Shown here piece by piece: positions 10,746-20,711 of a DNA stretch of 64,000 nt. The notes under the pieces are model-generated. The model saw only the letters and a list, made by a program, of their open reading frames with translations. It made no database searches and was not told the origin of the DNA. Made by a program: the position numbers and the translations under genes. Position 1 is the stretch's first letter, and each line of letters opens with the position of its first letter. The DNA comes from Primula veris (lineage: Eukaryota; Streptophyta; Magnoliopsida; Ericales; Primulaceae): the NCBI GenBank assembly GCA_963682055.1, contig OY821747.1, forward strand, positions 11,768,258-11,832,257, given 5' to 3'.

Positions 10746-11918
10746 TTATTTAGTGTTTTTTTTGTTTCACTGTGAAGGCTATGTGGAATCATTTGAGAGA
10801 AAAAAGACCTCTTGTGAATTGCCATAAATTTGTTTGTTTTAAAAACCATGTCAGCAAGTGCAGTGTGGTTATTTGGCAAGCAAACTTAAAAAGGCTACCT
10901 ACAAATGACAAAGTGAGTGTCTGGTACCCTAATGTTAACACTTGCTGTCATTTGTGCCACTCTTCTATGGAGGATTTGGATCACTTGTTATTTGAATGTG
11001 ACTTTTCTACTATAGTTTTACATATCTTGTTATACAAAGAAGGGTTTTCAGGTATCTGTTACTGTTGAAGTGATTGGATTGTGTGGGCTAATAATATGTT
11101 CAAAGGATACCACTTAGCGGTTATGGTTGGAAAAATTATTTTCTCTTCATCTATTTATTATATTTGGAGGGAGAGAAATAATAGAAAATACGGAAATGGT
11201 AGCTTTGATATAGCTACTATTCTGCAGCAAATTGATTTTATTATTAAAATCAAAATTGGTAAATTAAAAAGAATTCTTAAAAGCTACAGAAACTCCTAGA
11301 TTGCTAATGTTTGGAATTTTGACTTAATTCACTAATATGGCTGCCTTGCTTGTAGGAGTTTGGTTTTGTTGTTTTGTTCCCCTAGGTTCCTACAATTTGG
11401 AATGTACTACAAGATTGTTAAGCAATGCCATGGCTGGAAATGCACCAGGTAATCTGTTGAGCAATTCTTATGAAAATACTAATTGTTGTTGGTTTGAACT
11501 TGTATACTGCGTAACTGTTTTCTTTTTTGTTAGGATTTATATGTGGTTTCTAAACCATGCAAGCAAGAAGATGTTGATGAAGAGGAGAGGAGCTTGGTTT
11601 AGTAGCTATATGAGAGTTCAAGAAGCTGTGATTATGAGATGTTGTCTTTACTGGTCGGAGCTCATTTTCAGTTCAAATTCTATTCTGCATTTCTATGCTA
11701 CAGAAATTCCAATGAGAATGTCTACTAATTTGGGAAGCCTTGTATTCAAACAATTCTCTATGTTAAATTGTTTTCTAGAGAATTTAGAGTTATTTATTTG
11801 TATAAAGAACTCGTAACTGGATTCTGTTATGCTCCTTAGCTAGCAAACTGTACTATGCAAGGATTTTGTTTTACTTACTGTTTTTAATATAATTACTTAC
11901 CTTCTAAAAAAAAAAAAA
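10746..11918 (+). mobile_element. 5'-truncated L1-type LINE tail (LINE A)
   Basis: The 98-codon frame from 10772 (VKAMWNHLREKRP, then WQANLKRLPTNDKV and CHLCHSSMEDLDHLLFECDFS spacing) matches the zinc-binding region after the reverse transcriptase of plant LINEs (zf-RVT). A stop near 11068 and a second frame from 11081 with YYIWRERNNRKYG continue the same family C terminus. The segment ends in a run of 13 A at 11906-11918, as expected of a LINE 3' end. The endonuclease and RT catalytic domains are missing. An ORF at 11337-11816 lies in the 3' region and has no recognisable domain. Confidence 0.75.
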
Positions 11919-11996
11919 GGAAGAGGTTAAAGGTCGCAAAATAATTTATTTTTGGGTAATATACTCATTCCTTAACGTCATTTGGATTTGTTTTCT

Positions 11997-12044
11997 TCTT
12001 CTTCTTCTTCTTCTTCTTCTGATAGAGAGAGAGAGAGGGAGAGA
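11997..12044 (+). repeat. CTT and GA microsatellite in a leader
   Basis: (TTC)n followed by (GA)n immediately before the ATG at 12045. CT/GA-rich 5' leaders are common in plant genes. The repeat creates an artefactual poly-serine frame upstream of the start. Confidence 0.8.
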
Positions 12045-12599
12045 ATGATACACATCTACTGTCAGGAACTCCACAAGCTCTTACAAGACCGCTACAATCA
12101 AAACCCTAAGGATTCTGAAGTCTTCTTATGTTTAAACATGTTGCATCCAAATGCCATATTCTTTTGAATAAGTAATTCTTTCTTATTATCGCTCTTATTT
12201 TAATACGAAGTATTATTGTTTTTTATCATGTGTACAGAACTTGAGGATGTGGGGTTCCACTTTTAGTAGATTTGGGCACAACCTTGCAGACCTTGCACAA
12301 CTGGATAGTTGGATTCTTGGTAGTATTGATATTGACTTTTTTCTGATTTTATTTTTAGATCTTCAAATTTATTGGTACAAACAAGTTGTATGATGTCTTC
12401 AATCTTTCTTCAGAAATGTAGCACCTGTAGTATTAGCATGCTCTAGAAAAGTAAAACGAGTCACTGCATAATTTTAAACTTCATGTTTTTTTAGCAATCA
12501 TGTTTTAGGAACTATCAAACTAAGTTGAAATAAATCTTAGGTGTATTGTAGGGTCTTTTACTGAAAGGGCATAAAGTACTCGCATTTGTCCAAACAACA

Positions 12600-12740
12600 G
12601 TTTATCTCGTAATCGTTAAAAAACTACCCATACATTTCTACCTTCATTTTTAAAGTATACTTTTCTACTTTCTTGATAAAACTTTGCTCCGCTTTTCTCA
12701 ACTCCGACATATTTTCATGTTTTAGTTTCTCAGATTAACG
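12600..12740 (-). mobile_element. Short gypsy gag fragment in intron 2 of copy B
   Basis: Resembles 9045-9160 of the gypsy remnant: shared stretches include ACCCATACATTTCTACCT, CTTGATAAAA and TTTGCTCC(A/G)CTTTTCTCAACTC. It sits after exon 2 just as the larger gypsy remnant sits after exon 2 of copy A. Confidence 0.6.
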
Positions 12741-13691
12741 TTTTTCTATTTATCTCTCCTCTTATAGATGGCATATCAAAGTTGGAAGTCGCTTTAGAAA
12801 ATGATGAGAATGATCACGAAGCAAGGTCCCAGTAGGGGATGGCTCCCTACTGCCTTTTCGCAAGGGCTGATATGGATGTCGACTCTTTTTTTGCACATTG
12901 CAGAAAAGCATGTGCATATTTCCAGGACCTAAAAGAGAAGGTAATGATCAGTTTTCATTGAACATTGTAAGAACGCAAATGGTAACTACGTTCTTGATGA
13001 AGATACAAACCAAACTATTCGAAAGTAATCGTTCTGGTTTTGTTTAGTTTTATGCTCACCCAGACTTGTTTCCAGGCACCCGACATTTACGGAAAAAATT
13101 CCGATATGCTTGATAGAATTGAAAAAAAAAATCAGCAGGGAATGGTAGACCCGGAGAAGCTAGACTTCACGGTATTTATATTGGCCTTGTATATTTTGAT
13201 TATATGAGAATTTTATGTTCAAAGAATGGTCGATAGAGTGAGTAAATTGTGATCTTAGAATTACACACACATACGAAGATAGATGAGTGTTCATTCAGAG
13301 AGTGTTCTGTGTACACAAGTTCTCGAATGGGCTTTGCAATTTTTTGAAAGGTTGCTGAGTTATTTATGCATTGTTTACTTTGTGTACTTCCTATTTTCAG
13401 TCATATCCAAACATTGAGAATACTAGCGATCCCGATTTGAGCTTATCTTTTTACGAGAAGAGTCAAAACACGGAAGATGAGATCAATCAAGGTCATTTTA
13501 AATCCATATTGCTCCTTACATATGATTGTTTAAAATTTATAGATGGGCTCTCATTTATGTTTCTTTGGCCTGCCTGTTTTTTGCTTTGCAGAGGTAATAG
13601 AAGCGTTGCTTGACGCCCAGTCAGATGACGACAATAGGGAACTAGTCCGGAAGTTAGCAGATTTTTATCTTCGACACAACAAGAACAACAC

Positions 13692-14452
13692 TAGGGGTGG
13701 CAAAATAGACCAAGACTTGAAACCCGGCCGCAAATCTGCCCGAAACCGAAAAACCGATAACCGCAATAAACCCGAGTGAAGTTTTGGCCGAACCGAGACC
13801 GATGGTTACCGTTTGGGTTTGGGTTTCGAAATTATAACCGTCAACCCAACCGAAAAACCGTGACCGAAAACCGAATCGTTAAAGTCGAACAATATCCGAA
13901 AAGTAACCAATATATATATTCATATATATAACATATATAAATATATGTATATAATATTTATATATTTATATTAGCTATAAAACACACACACGTGTATATA
14001 TATAATGAATAATGTGTAAGTTTTAAATGAAACTTATAAGTTACATTGTTTTAAAATTGGTTCAATATTGATAATGCATTCCAAATATCTTTTAGTTGAG
14101 TAATTTTATTTACATGTTTTCTTATATAATAAGTTCTTATCAAAAAGTTCCAACAAAAAGAAATTAGTATAAAAACAAAACAAATAAACAACAATTATAA
14201 TTTTGAAGTAAAAAAATTTACTAACATAAAAAGAATCTAAAAGTTGGTTAAAACCGAAATATCCGAAAACCGAAAACCGCTTGACCGGTCGTATATCTGG
14301 GTACTTTGCGGTTATTCTGCCTAGTTTTTTCTCAAAAATCCCGACCGAATCCAACCGAAGATTTTCTAAAACCCGAAGATGACCGACCCGACCCGACCGA
14401 AAACCGAAAGTTTTAGCCTTGGATGGGTGGGTGGTCAAAATTGCCAGCCCTA
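13692..14452. mobile_element. hAT-type non-autonomous element in an exon
   Basis: 761 bp starting TAGGGGTGGCAAAAT and ending, on the opposite strand, TAGGGCTGGCAATTTTG, typical short hAT-like terminal inverted repeats. Subterminal regions are packed with CCGAAAACCG and CCCGACC motifs, and the centre is AT-rich with TATATA runs. Flanks AACAACAC (13684-13691) and GACACCAC (14453-14460) match at 6 of 8 positions, consistent with an aged 8-bp target duplication. No transposase is encoded. Deleting the element plus one flank copy joins exon 6 to an open tail that ends at the TGA at 14516. Confidence 0.8.
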
Positions 14453-14693
14453 GACACCACTAGCACTGTTCTCGAGGATGCAAATAGGAAAACAAACAGG
14501 CCTTTTCCACAGCTTTGATTTAATTAAATTCTGTGGACGAACATAATTGCCAGGATGTGAACATCAAACAGGTATACCTTCTTTCAACTTTTCTATTCCT
14601 GCCCATGGTGTCAAAGAAAGCATGATAATTGCTAGTTTTACAACATACGTGTAAGTAATTTCTTTTTTGCCATTCTTTTTCAGCTGGCAAGAT

Positions 14694-14860
14694 TTCGAAG
14701 CACCAAGTGCTTGTGGTTGGTCTAGGTGTTTTTATAAAGGGGTTTCGGCTTGTGTACCTCTTATAGCTAGTTTTTCAATTGAATCTATTGCTGGCGTCGT
14801 AGTATTTTAAATCCAAACGTGAGTTGAGAAAGCTGTATTATCTTGCTGGGTTGTTAAATC
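14694..14860 (+). other. Probable 3' UTR exon of copy B
   Basis: A CTTTTTCAG acceptor ends at 14693, paired with a CAG/GTATAC donor at 14571/14572 downstream of the TGA at 14516. The sequence has no useful coding frame. The end point is an estimate. Confidence 0.35.
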
Positions 14861-15285
14861 AACTTTAATATTGAAGAAAGTGAGCTTTTTATTGCAATAT
14901 AGTTAGCGATGTATTGCTAAATAGATTGCCGCGAAAGAAAGAATCTTCTGTAATGTAATGAGATGCAGATATTTCCCGAGAAAAGAATGGGGTGTGACAT
15001 GCTATATTGTATTTGCCATTTTTTATTTGTTCAAAAATCCAACTGTAGACAGTTGGTATGAAAATTGATCAATTAGTATTTGCTTGCTCGGGTGAGATGT
15101 AAAAAACAAAGCTTAGATGAAACTGATGATATAGGTGCATGTGATTTACCGCCATTTTAGCGTTGATCTGATTACAAGAATTATAAAGAACCTGCTAAAC
15201 TGAATTTTGACCTCCACTTGGTCCATGAAATGCTATCTAGATTTTGAGCAGAAAAACTGAGCTTAGAAGCTGCAACTCAGCAAGG
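14861..15285. other. Gene-free stretch
   Basis: AT-rich sequence with no coding similarity or clear repeat seen. Confidence 0.5.
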
Positions 15286-16352
15286 CTGAATTTCATTTCA
15301 TTCCCTTTTTTTTTCCGTTTTAAATAAGTTTCAATTCGCACAGTAGATGAGAACAGCTACAAAAATTGCTTCTCAAACAATAATTGTAATTTTATCCTAG
15401 TTTCTATATTGACCACCAGAATTTAGATAAACAATTGAGAAATGATGGTTTGACCACAAAGGTAGCCTCATTAAAAATGTAAGAGAGAAACTTTAGTCTT
15501 AGCCTCAAGTCTCAAATTATGTTTCTTTGCATGATACAAAATTAAAAATATAAAAAATACAATTTAACATTGACGTCTAATGCAAAACCCGCAGGACAAT
15601 TTATCTATGATTATTTATTTATCTCCTGCAAGAGAAAGGAAGAATCTTCAGGAACAAGATCACCATCATCATTGTATGCTGTTTTATCTTGCGGAAGACT
15701 CCCCAGAAGAAGTATTCATTGTACAATCCTGTAAAAAAACCATGCACAGTTGGTCATCAAATTCAAGAAGCAATATATTACAAAAAATAGAAATGATAAA
15801 AATAAATAAATAGGGGGGAAACACAGAAGAAAGCCATGCGGAAAGAAGACAAATCGTAAGTCATAAACTGTAAGGCTACAGAAGGCATATATACGTGCTC
15901 GTTTAATTGCTTAATTTTGAAAGATCCCTCATAGCTACATTTCTAAGTGCATTAGATAGAAGCGCCATAACAATGAGCGATATGCAATATATTGAGTACA
16001 GATTCATGATATTGATGTCAAGCAATTAAAAGCGTAACTAGATTAATGGTGGACAAAACAAATTACTGTACAAAAAAAAAAAAAAAAGAAGAGTTCAGTC
16101 ATCTAATTAATTTTCTATGGCGAATCTTACAACAGTCAAATAGGGTAAGGACAGCCAGCACAGATTCAAGTGAAATGGCCAAAAAACTAAAAAATGAATC
16201 TTGAGAATCTAAAAGACTAATCCAAGAAAAACATCATTTTTGTACACAAACCTATAATCTTTTACTAACATTTTTGTACACCATACTTAAAGTTCACAAA
16301 TAAGTTAGCAATCAACAAATATCCAACGATTAGAAGAAAAAACGTATCCAAA
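15286..16352. repeat. Diverged duplicated segment D1 (partner at 25967-27028)
   Basis: Roughly 1.06 kb matching 25967-27028 in the same orientation with scattered substitutions and small indels. Shared stretches include TGCAAAACCCGCAGGACAAT (15579 and 26258) and GCTTAATTTTGAAAGATCCC (15909 and 26601). It contains the coding-like exon at 15611-15728. The match stops near AAC(G/T)TATCCA on the right in both copies. Confidence 0.85.
15611..15728 (-). pseudogene. Coding-like terminal exon of unknown gene in D1
   Basis: On the minus strand a T-rich tract ending TTTTTTTACAG precedes 15728. One frame reads ILLLGSLPQDKTAYNDDGD then LVPEDSSFLLQEINK and a TAA at 15613-15611; a TGA lies just 5' of the ILLL stretch. 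The partner in D2 carries indels that break the same frame, so D1 preserves the more coding-like version. I do not recognise the protein. It may belong to the same minus-strand locus as the PHD exons at 16913-17225, but that linkage is only positional. Confidence 0.35.
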
Positions 16353-16574
16353 ATTACGAATAAATAAATCTTATTTTCCATACTTGCCATCCAACTAATA
16401 ATGAGTCGGATAAAATCTAGTTTTTCAATTGACTTTTGAGAATTGGTGACCTAATTGTTCGATTTGGAAGATATATGCGTCTAAATGGTGAACAGTATAA
16501 TAGCTTGGTGTAGCTAATTATTAAAGTTTCGTGTACAGTAGTGAGATTTCCCCTACTTAAATAGAGACATCGGA
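16353..16574. other. Short gene-free stretch
   Basis: Nothing supportable seen. Confidence 0.4.
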
Positions 16575-16796
16575 AACTTACTTTGGTAACCCGCAGGCAA
16601 TAGAGAATTCACGGTGACTCCAGTATCCATTAAGTGTTTCCAGGGTTTTTCCGGGGTATTTGATTTACCCTGTTTTCCTTGAAATTTGGGAAAGATATGC
16701 TTGAAAAATAAGTGTTCCTCAAACCAAACATCAGGAAATTTTATTTTACCCAAAAATATTTTACTTCCCTCATTTTACACCAAAGTAAACAGAGCC
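16575..16796. mobile_element. Short MITE-like element
   Basis: About 222 bp whose ends carry TTACTTTGGT in inverted orientation (near 16579 at left; ACCAAAGTAA near 16781 at right), followed by AGGCTCTGTTTAC on the opposite strand, a terminus style common on small plant DNA transposons. A 66-codon ORF inside is incidental. Target duplication not resolved. Confidence 0.35.
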
Positions 16797-16912
16797 TAAC
16801 TTGAATTCGAATCTTTTTGTTTAATATGATTAAGAATAGAAATGAGGTGGATCGACACTACAGAGAACATTCCTCCAAGTCTATACATCAGAAGCAATGC
16901 CTTTCACTTTAC

Positions 16913-17225
16913 CTGAGCTTGAAGCCAATTTTCTCTGTACATCTTTGCCCAAATTTTTGGATTTGGATGAACACATCCTTTTCCCTTTACATTCATCACA
17001 TGACCAATCATCAGTATGAATATTGGAGTGCTTTTTTCTGCAATAACTAACAAAACAGATACCATAACAACTACAAATTTAATATGGACGCACATACAAA
17101 CATGAAGGGAAAGAGAGAGAGAGTGTGTCGTCTCTTACCCATGCTCACGACTGGTTTTGAACTTAGGGCAAATCAAAATTTCATTTGCTCTATCAACGTC
17201 CCCCGCATATATCACAAACCTCAAC
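16913..17225 (-). pseudogene. PHD-finger gene remnant
   Basis: PHD fingers are nuclear C4HC3 zinc modules that read histone tails. Two minus-strand exons are visible: 17225-17139 (acceptor TTTTCAG, donor GTAAGAGA) and 17037-16913 (acceptor TTATTGCAG, donor GTAAAGTG). The first gives VEVCDICG, then after a one-base frameshift DVDRANEILICPKF and SREH. The second gives TDDWSCDECKGKRM and a basic, serine-rich tail. This is the CxxC...CxxC...H...WxCxxC order of plant PHD proteins, but the fourth zinc cysteine is Phe (CPKF) and the cysteine expected after the His is missing. Missing ligands plus the frameshift mark it as a pseudogene. It could be part of a larger decayed locus running to 15611. Confidence 0.7.
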
Positions 17226-17228
17226 CTG

Positions 17229-17621
17229 AAAATACAAACAATTTTATCAAGATTTTTTTTTTTACAGATGTCTCAAAGAAAAAGAGGATATGCAAACAGG
17301 CTTATAAGAATCCGTGAATTTGACAAATTGGTCCTGATAGGGTCCGTTTCGAGTTTTGACGACAAGTGGATCGGTTTTTATCCAAAAACACAAAACCAGA
17401 TTAATTGTTAGGTGTTTGATTCGCCAGGAATCTGAACTCAAACACTCTAAACAGTTGGGAGGTGATCTAAACCATTGAGATCCATTAGAATTATCTAATC
17501 CTAGTTGTTGAAACAATCTGAATCGTTAAACCTGTTTTTAATGAAAATTCTAGTTTTTATTTTTCTGTTAACTGACTGAAAACGGGTGAATTACTATGAG
17601 AAAAACGTGACTATGACCAAA
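17229..17621. other. Gene-free stretch before the inverted repeat
   Basis: Overlapping short ORFs occur on both strands, but none shows a domain, a splice border or conservation. Treated as non-coding. Confidence 0.4.
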
Positions 17622-19156
17622 TGAATCAGATACAATCACTCGGCCAAATTGATCCGATCCGTCAAACCGTAAACTATTCATATAATCTAAATCATCAACC
17701 AGATCCCAATGGTTCAATGTGGATCAAACCGAGTAATTCATATTAATTCTAAAGACCGTATTAGATTTTGATTTAGCTAAAAGAGGACCGTTTTATCACC
17801 ACATTAAAAAAAACATCTTGTAAAACAAGCCACATTGAACATTTTATCATTTACTCAAATTCTCTAGAATAATAAATAATATATGTACACAAGCACAAGA
17901 TCTAATGACAATAAACAACATCCGTATATCAGATCAACCAATACCGAGTAGTCATCTAGTTTTTTAATAGCATAATAGTAAAATCTAATAATACAATGGC
18001 AATATCAAATTCATGACAACTTTCCATAAAATAAGCAAACTAAAGACTGTTTGACGCTTAAATTAAAGTCATGAGTAATGGAACCACTCCTTGATTCTCT
18101 AATTTATTTAAAACAAATTTTGACGAATGCAGAAGAGAACTCGTTATCAATAAACAACATTTACACGAAAATGTAAGAGAACAACACATTAACTGAGAGA
18201 AAAAAACTAGGTTTTCTTTTATAAATTATGGTATTTTGTTTTACCATTGCGCAATCTAACTGTGAAGTTGACAGCTTCTGCGAATGTTTCTCCGTCCTCT
18301 TGGGCGTAGCAACAAGATAGAAAGGGAAGAGATAGAGAAAGAGAGAAGATCCTACGTTTGGCATGGGTAATGCCTGAATGTGTTGTCTGCTCGGTAAACC
18401 TAAAGTGATATTGTTCATGTTTACCCAACAGACAACACATTCAGGCATTACTCATGTCAAACATAGGATTTTCTCTCTTTTTCTATCTCCTTTTTTATCT
18501 TGTTGCTAAGGCAAAGTGGATGGTGAAAAATTCGCAGCTCTCAACTTCACAGTCAGATTGCGAAATGGTAAAACGAAATACCATAATTTAAAAAAAAATA
18601 AAAAATTATCAGTTAAAATGTTGTTCTCTTATATTTCTGTGTACATGTTTATTTATAACGAGTTCTTTTCTGCAGTCGTCAAAAGTTGTTTTAAGTAAAT
18701 TAGAGGATCTATGAATGGGCCCATTACTCATGACCGTGATTTATATAAAGTTGTCATGAATTTGATATTGCCATTGTATTATTAGATTTTACTATTATGC
18801 TACTAAAAAATTAGAGAAATACTTGGTGTTGGTTGATCTGATACACGGATGTTGTATCTTGTCATTAGATCTTGTGTTTGTGTACCTATGTAATTTATTA
18901 TTCTAGAGAATATAAGTAAACGATAAAATTTTCAACTGGTTGGTTTGTACAAGATTTTTTGTTTTTTAATGTGGTGATAAAGCGGTCTTGTTTTAGCTAA
19001 ATCAGAATCTATATATTACGGTGTTTAGCATTAATATTAAGTGTTTTATTCGGTTTGATCCAGAAACATTCGAATCTGGTCGATGATTTAGATTATATGA
19101 ATAGTTTTCGATTTAACAGATCAGATCAATTTGGCGAGTGATTGTATCTGAGTCAG
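17622..19156. repeat. Long inverted repeat (about 780 and 745 bp arms)
   Basis: The left arm (17622 to about 18399) and right arm (about 18418 to 19156) are reverse complements with scattered mismatches; I judge roughly 85 percent identity by eye. Outer ends are TGAATCAGATACAATC and GATTGTATCTGAGTCA. Inner ends are TGCCTGAATGTGTTGTCTG and its reverse complement, leaving a loop of under 20 nt near 18408. The left arm has an extra block of about 28 nt near 18035-18065. Both arms can be read for the same short peptide (NFTVRLRNGKTKYHNL), which follows from the symmetry. It could be a foldback transposon or an inverted duplication that is transcribed into a long hairpin. Confidence 0.85.
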
Positions 19157-19254
19157 CACTTAGAAATAAGGGTCTGAAAAAACAAAAACAGAATTTTGAA
19201 GAAGTAGCTAAACTACAGAATTTTGTATCAGATCAATTTCGATTATTAGAATTT

Positions 19255-19293
19255 ACCTCTAATAGTGGTCTGATTGTATCCACTATTAGAGGT
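19255..19293. repeat. Perfect 14-bp stem, 11-nt loop
   Basis: ACCTCTAATAGTGG at 19255-19268 is exactly mirrored by CCACTATTAGAGGT at 19280-19293. It lies about 100 bp beyond the long inverted repeat. It has no T-tract and is not a bacterial-type terminator. Confidence 0.8.
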
Positions 19294-19682
19294 GTCCTAT
19301 ATTCACCACGATGAGGTTGGTCCCTCTTTTAATTTTTAGTACACTCAGCTACCTATGCAAAATAAATAAAAATGAAAATTTGGTAAATTGTGGGGATGCG
19401 ATTGCTCATATGTTGGCAACAAAGTTAATTCAATCTGTTTAAGTTTAACGTAAAGTACAAAACATACGTGCAAATCTATGATAAAGTTGTCATTTTGTCA
19501 TGATACCAATTAAGTTGGTAAGCATGGCAAACGGTAAAGTGAAATCTTCACAGGATTGCATTACTTTCCTGATAAATAAAAACTAGACATATCACTGCTT
19601 GTAGTTGAACTCTTATATTACTTTTATTAGTTATTGTTAAGATACACAAGGAGGGCGAGAAAACATACCCATATCTGGTAAA

Positions 19683-19805
19683 TCACTTATTCGTTTTGAT
19701 TAGAACTGTCATGTTATCTTTGTATTTGTCTTCTTCCGATTCTTCATCCCCATCAGCTGCTATCATTTTGAATGAGCTTGCGTTGTTATTCTCCAAAAAA
19801 TCTTT
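19683..19805 (-). other. Possible small acidic terminal exon
   Basis: After an acceptor-like TTAG the minus strand reads KDFLENNNASSFKM then IAADGDEESEEDKYKDNM and a TGA at 19685-19683. The acidic composition and non-random codons stand out from the AT-rich surroundings. No family is recognised and no partner exon is found; weak call. Confidence 0.25.
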
Positions 19806-20359
19806 CTAATTTTTAGTAGAGAAGCTGTAATCCACAAATTGTAACCAGGGTCATACAAAATAAAATAAAATTCATGAACAAAACATACTCTCTTCAAACT
19901 AGCAAGTAGCGACACAGATGTTGAATTGTTTATATATGGGCTTAGGCGTAATTAAGAACTTGCTACCCCAAGAGTTAAATAAGTATACAAACATAACTTA
20001 GACCAGGGCCGGGTGACATGATTTTTAAAAATATAAGGAAATGAAAAGCAGTGACATCATACAAGAAAAAAATAGTTCTCCATAAAAAGAAGTAAAGTAG
20101 GGTAGAAACTAATTCGTGGATTCAATCAACAAGGTCCATGATGCCGAAAATAGTAGGCTAAGTCAAGTAATAAATATCATGTAATGTAACAAAAGTATTG
20201 AACATCATTTTTTCAGGAAATCAAAGACATATTTTTAAATAATACAATAACCTATCGTAAGTATTCAAACCCTTTACACGAAGTAATTGAACCTACGTCA
20301 ACTGATTTAAAACACAACTACAAAAACGAAAGGCAATCTTAAAGTCACTTGTTTGCAGC

Positions 20360-20482
20360 AAGGAATGGGATGTACAACTAAGTAAAACTATAGTAAGAAA
20401 ATGTATTCATATGTAACCATTCATAAAAGTTTCATCATATAAGGAATGGGATGTACAACTAAGTAAACTATAGTAAGAAAGT
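20360..20482. repeat. 43-bp direct repeat, 81-bp spacing
   Basis: AAGGAATGGGATGTACAACT followed by AAGTAAA(A)CTATAGTAAG occurs at 20360 and again at 20441, the second copy lacking one A. Confidence 0.85.
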
Positions 20483-20675
20483 ACTTCTAGATAACACTGT
20501 AGGTAGATATAGAGATGTACCAAAAAATGGTCTGACAATATGTGTTTGTGTTTGTCTGATAAAATGATCTGAAAAAGGTGTGTATATATATATATCTCAT
20601 GAGTCTAGGTCAATGGAGCACGAATTAATTAAATAAAATTACTAGTACTAGAAAGATATGGTTCATTTCAAAAAA

Positions 20676-20680
<5 letters not shown>

Positions 20681-20708
<28 letters not shown>
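20681..20708. repeat. (TA)14 microsatellite
   Basis: 28 bases of TA here versus 26 in unit 2 (54352-54377). This is the only length difference seen between the two 33.67 kb units and explains the change of offset from 33671 to 33669. Confidence 0.95.

Positions 20709-20711
<3 letters not shown>

Larger units (their letters stand above)
12045..14518 (+). pseudogene. Unknown multi-exon gene (copy B), last coding exon split by a hAT-type element
   Basis: I do not recognise the family. Candidate exons with GT..AG borders: 12045-12167 (first, frame closes at TGA), 12238-12319, 12768-12940, 13076-13171, 13401-13491 and 13592-13691, continuing at 14461-14518 after the insertion. From exon 2 onward the reading phase is continuous across all junctions. 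A TAG at 12833 inside exon 3 disappears if a 78-bp GT..AG segment (12826-12903) is an intron. The product is acidic and hydrophilic, with stretches such as KACAYFQDLKEKAPDIYGKN and VRKLADFYLRHN, and no membrane segment. A 3' UTR intron (14572-14693) is likely. The junction of exon 1 to exon 2 is unresolved. The transposon in the last exon would replace the C terminus, so the gene is probably disabled. Confidence 0.6.

Noticed and set aside
11337..11816. 159-codon plus-strand ORF with hydrophobic stretches
   Set aside because: Lies in the 3' region of a LINE tail, has low-complexity Cys/Phe/Leu composition and no recognisable domain; an internal splice-like TTTTGTTAG also disrupts it as a simple gene.
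11982..12042. Poly-serine and Arg-Glu peptide upstream of the 12045 start
   Set aside because: Translation of a CTT/GA microsatellite in a leader; not a protein feature.
16553..16753. 66-codon minus-strand ORF
   Set aside because: Contained in a MITE-like element; no conserved motif.
17157..17516. Overlapping ORFs on both strands around the PHD exons
   Set aside because: They run across splice borders of the PHD remnant or through AT-rich DNA; no family similarity.
18161..18698. Matching peptides NFTVRLRNGKTKYHNL in two ORFs on opposite strands
   Set aside because: A consequence of the long inverted repeat, not evidence for two genes; the source of the sequence is unknown.
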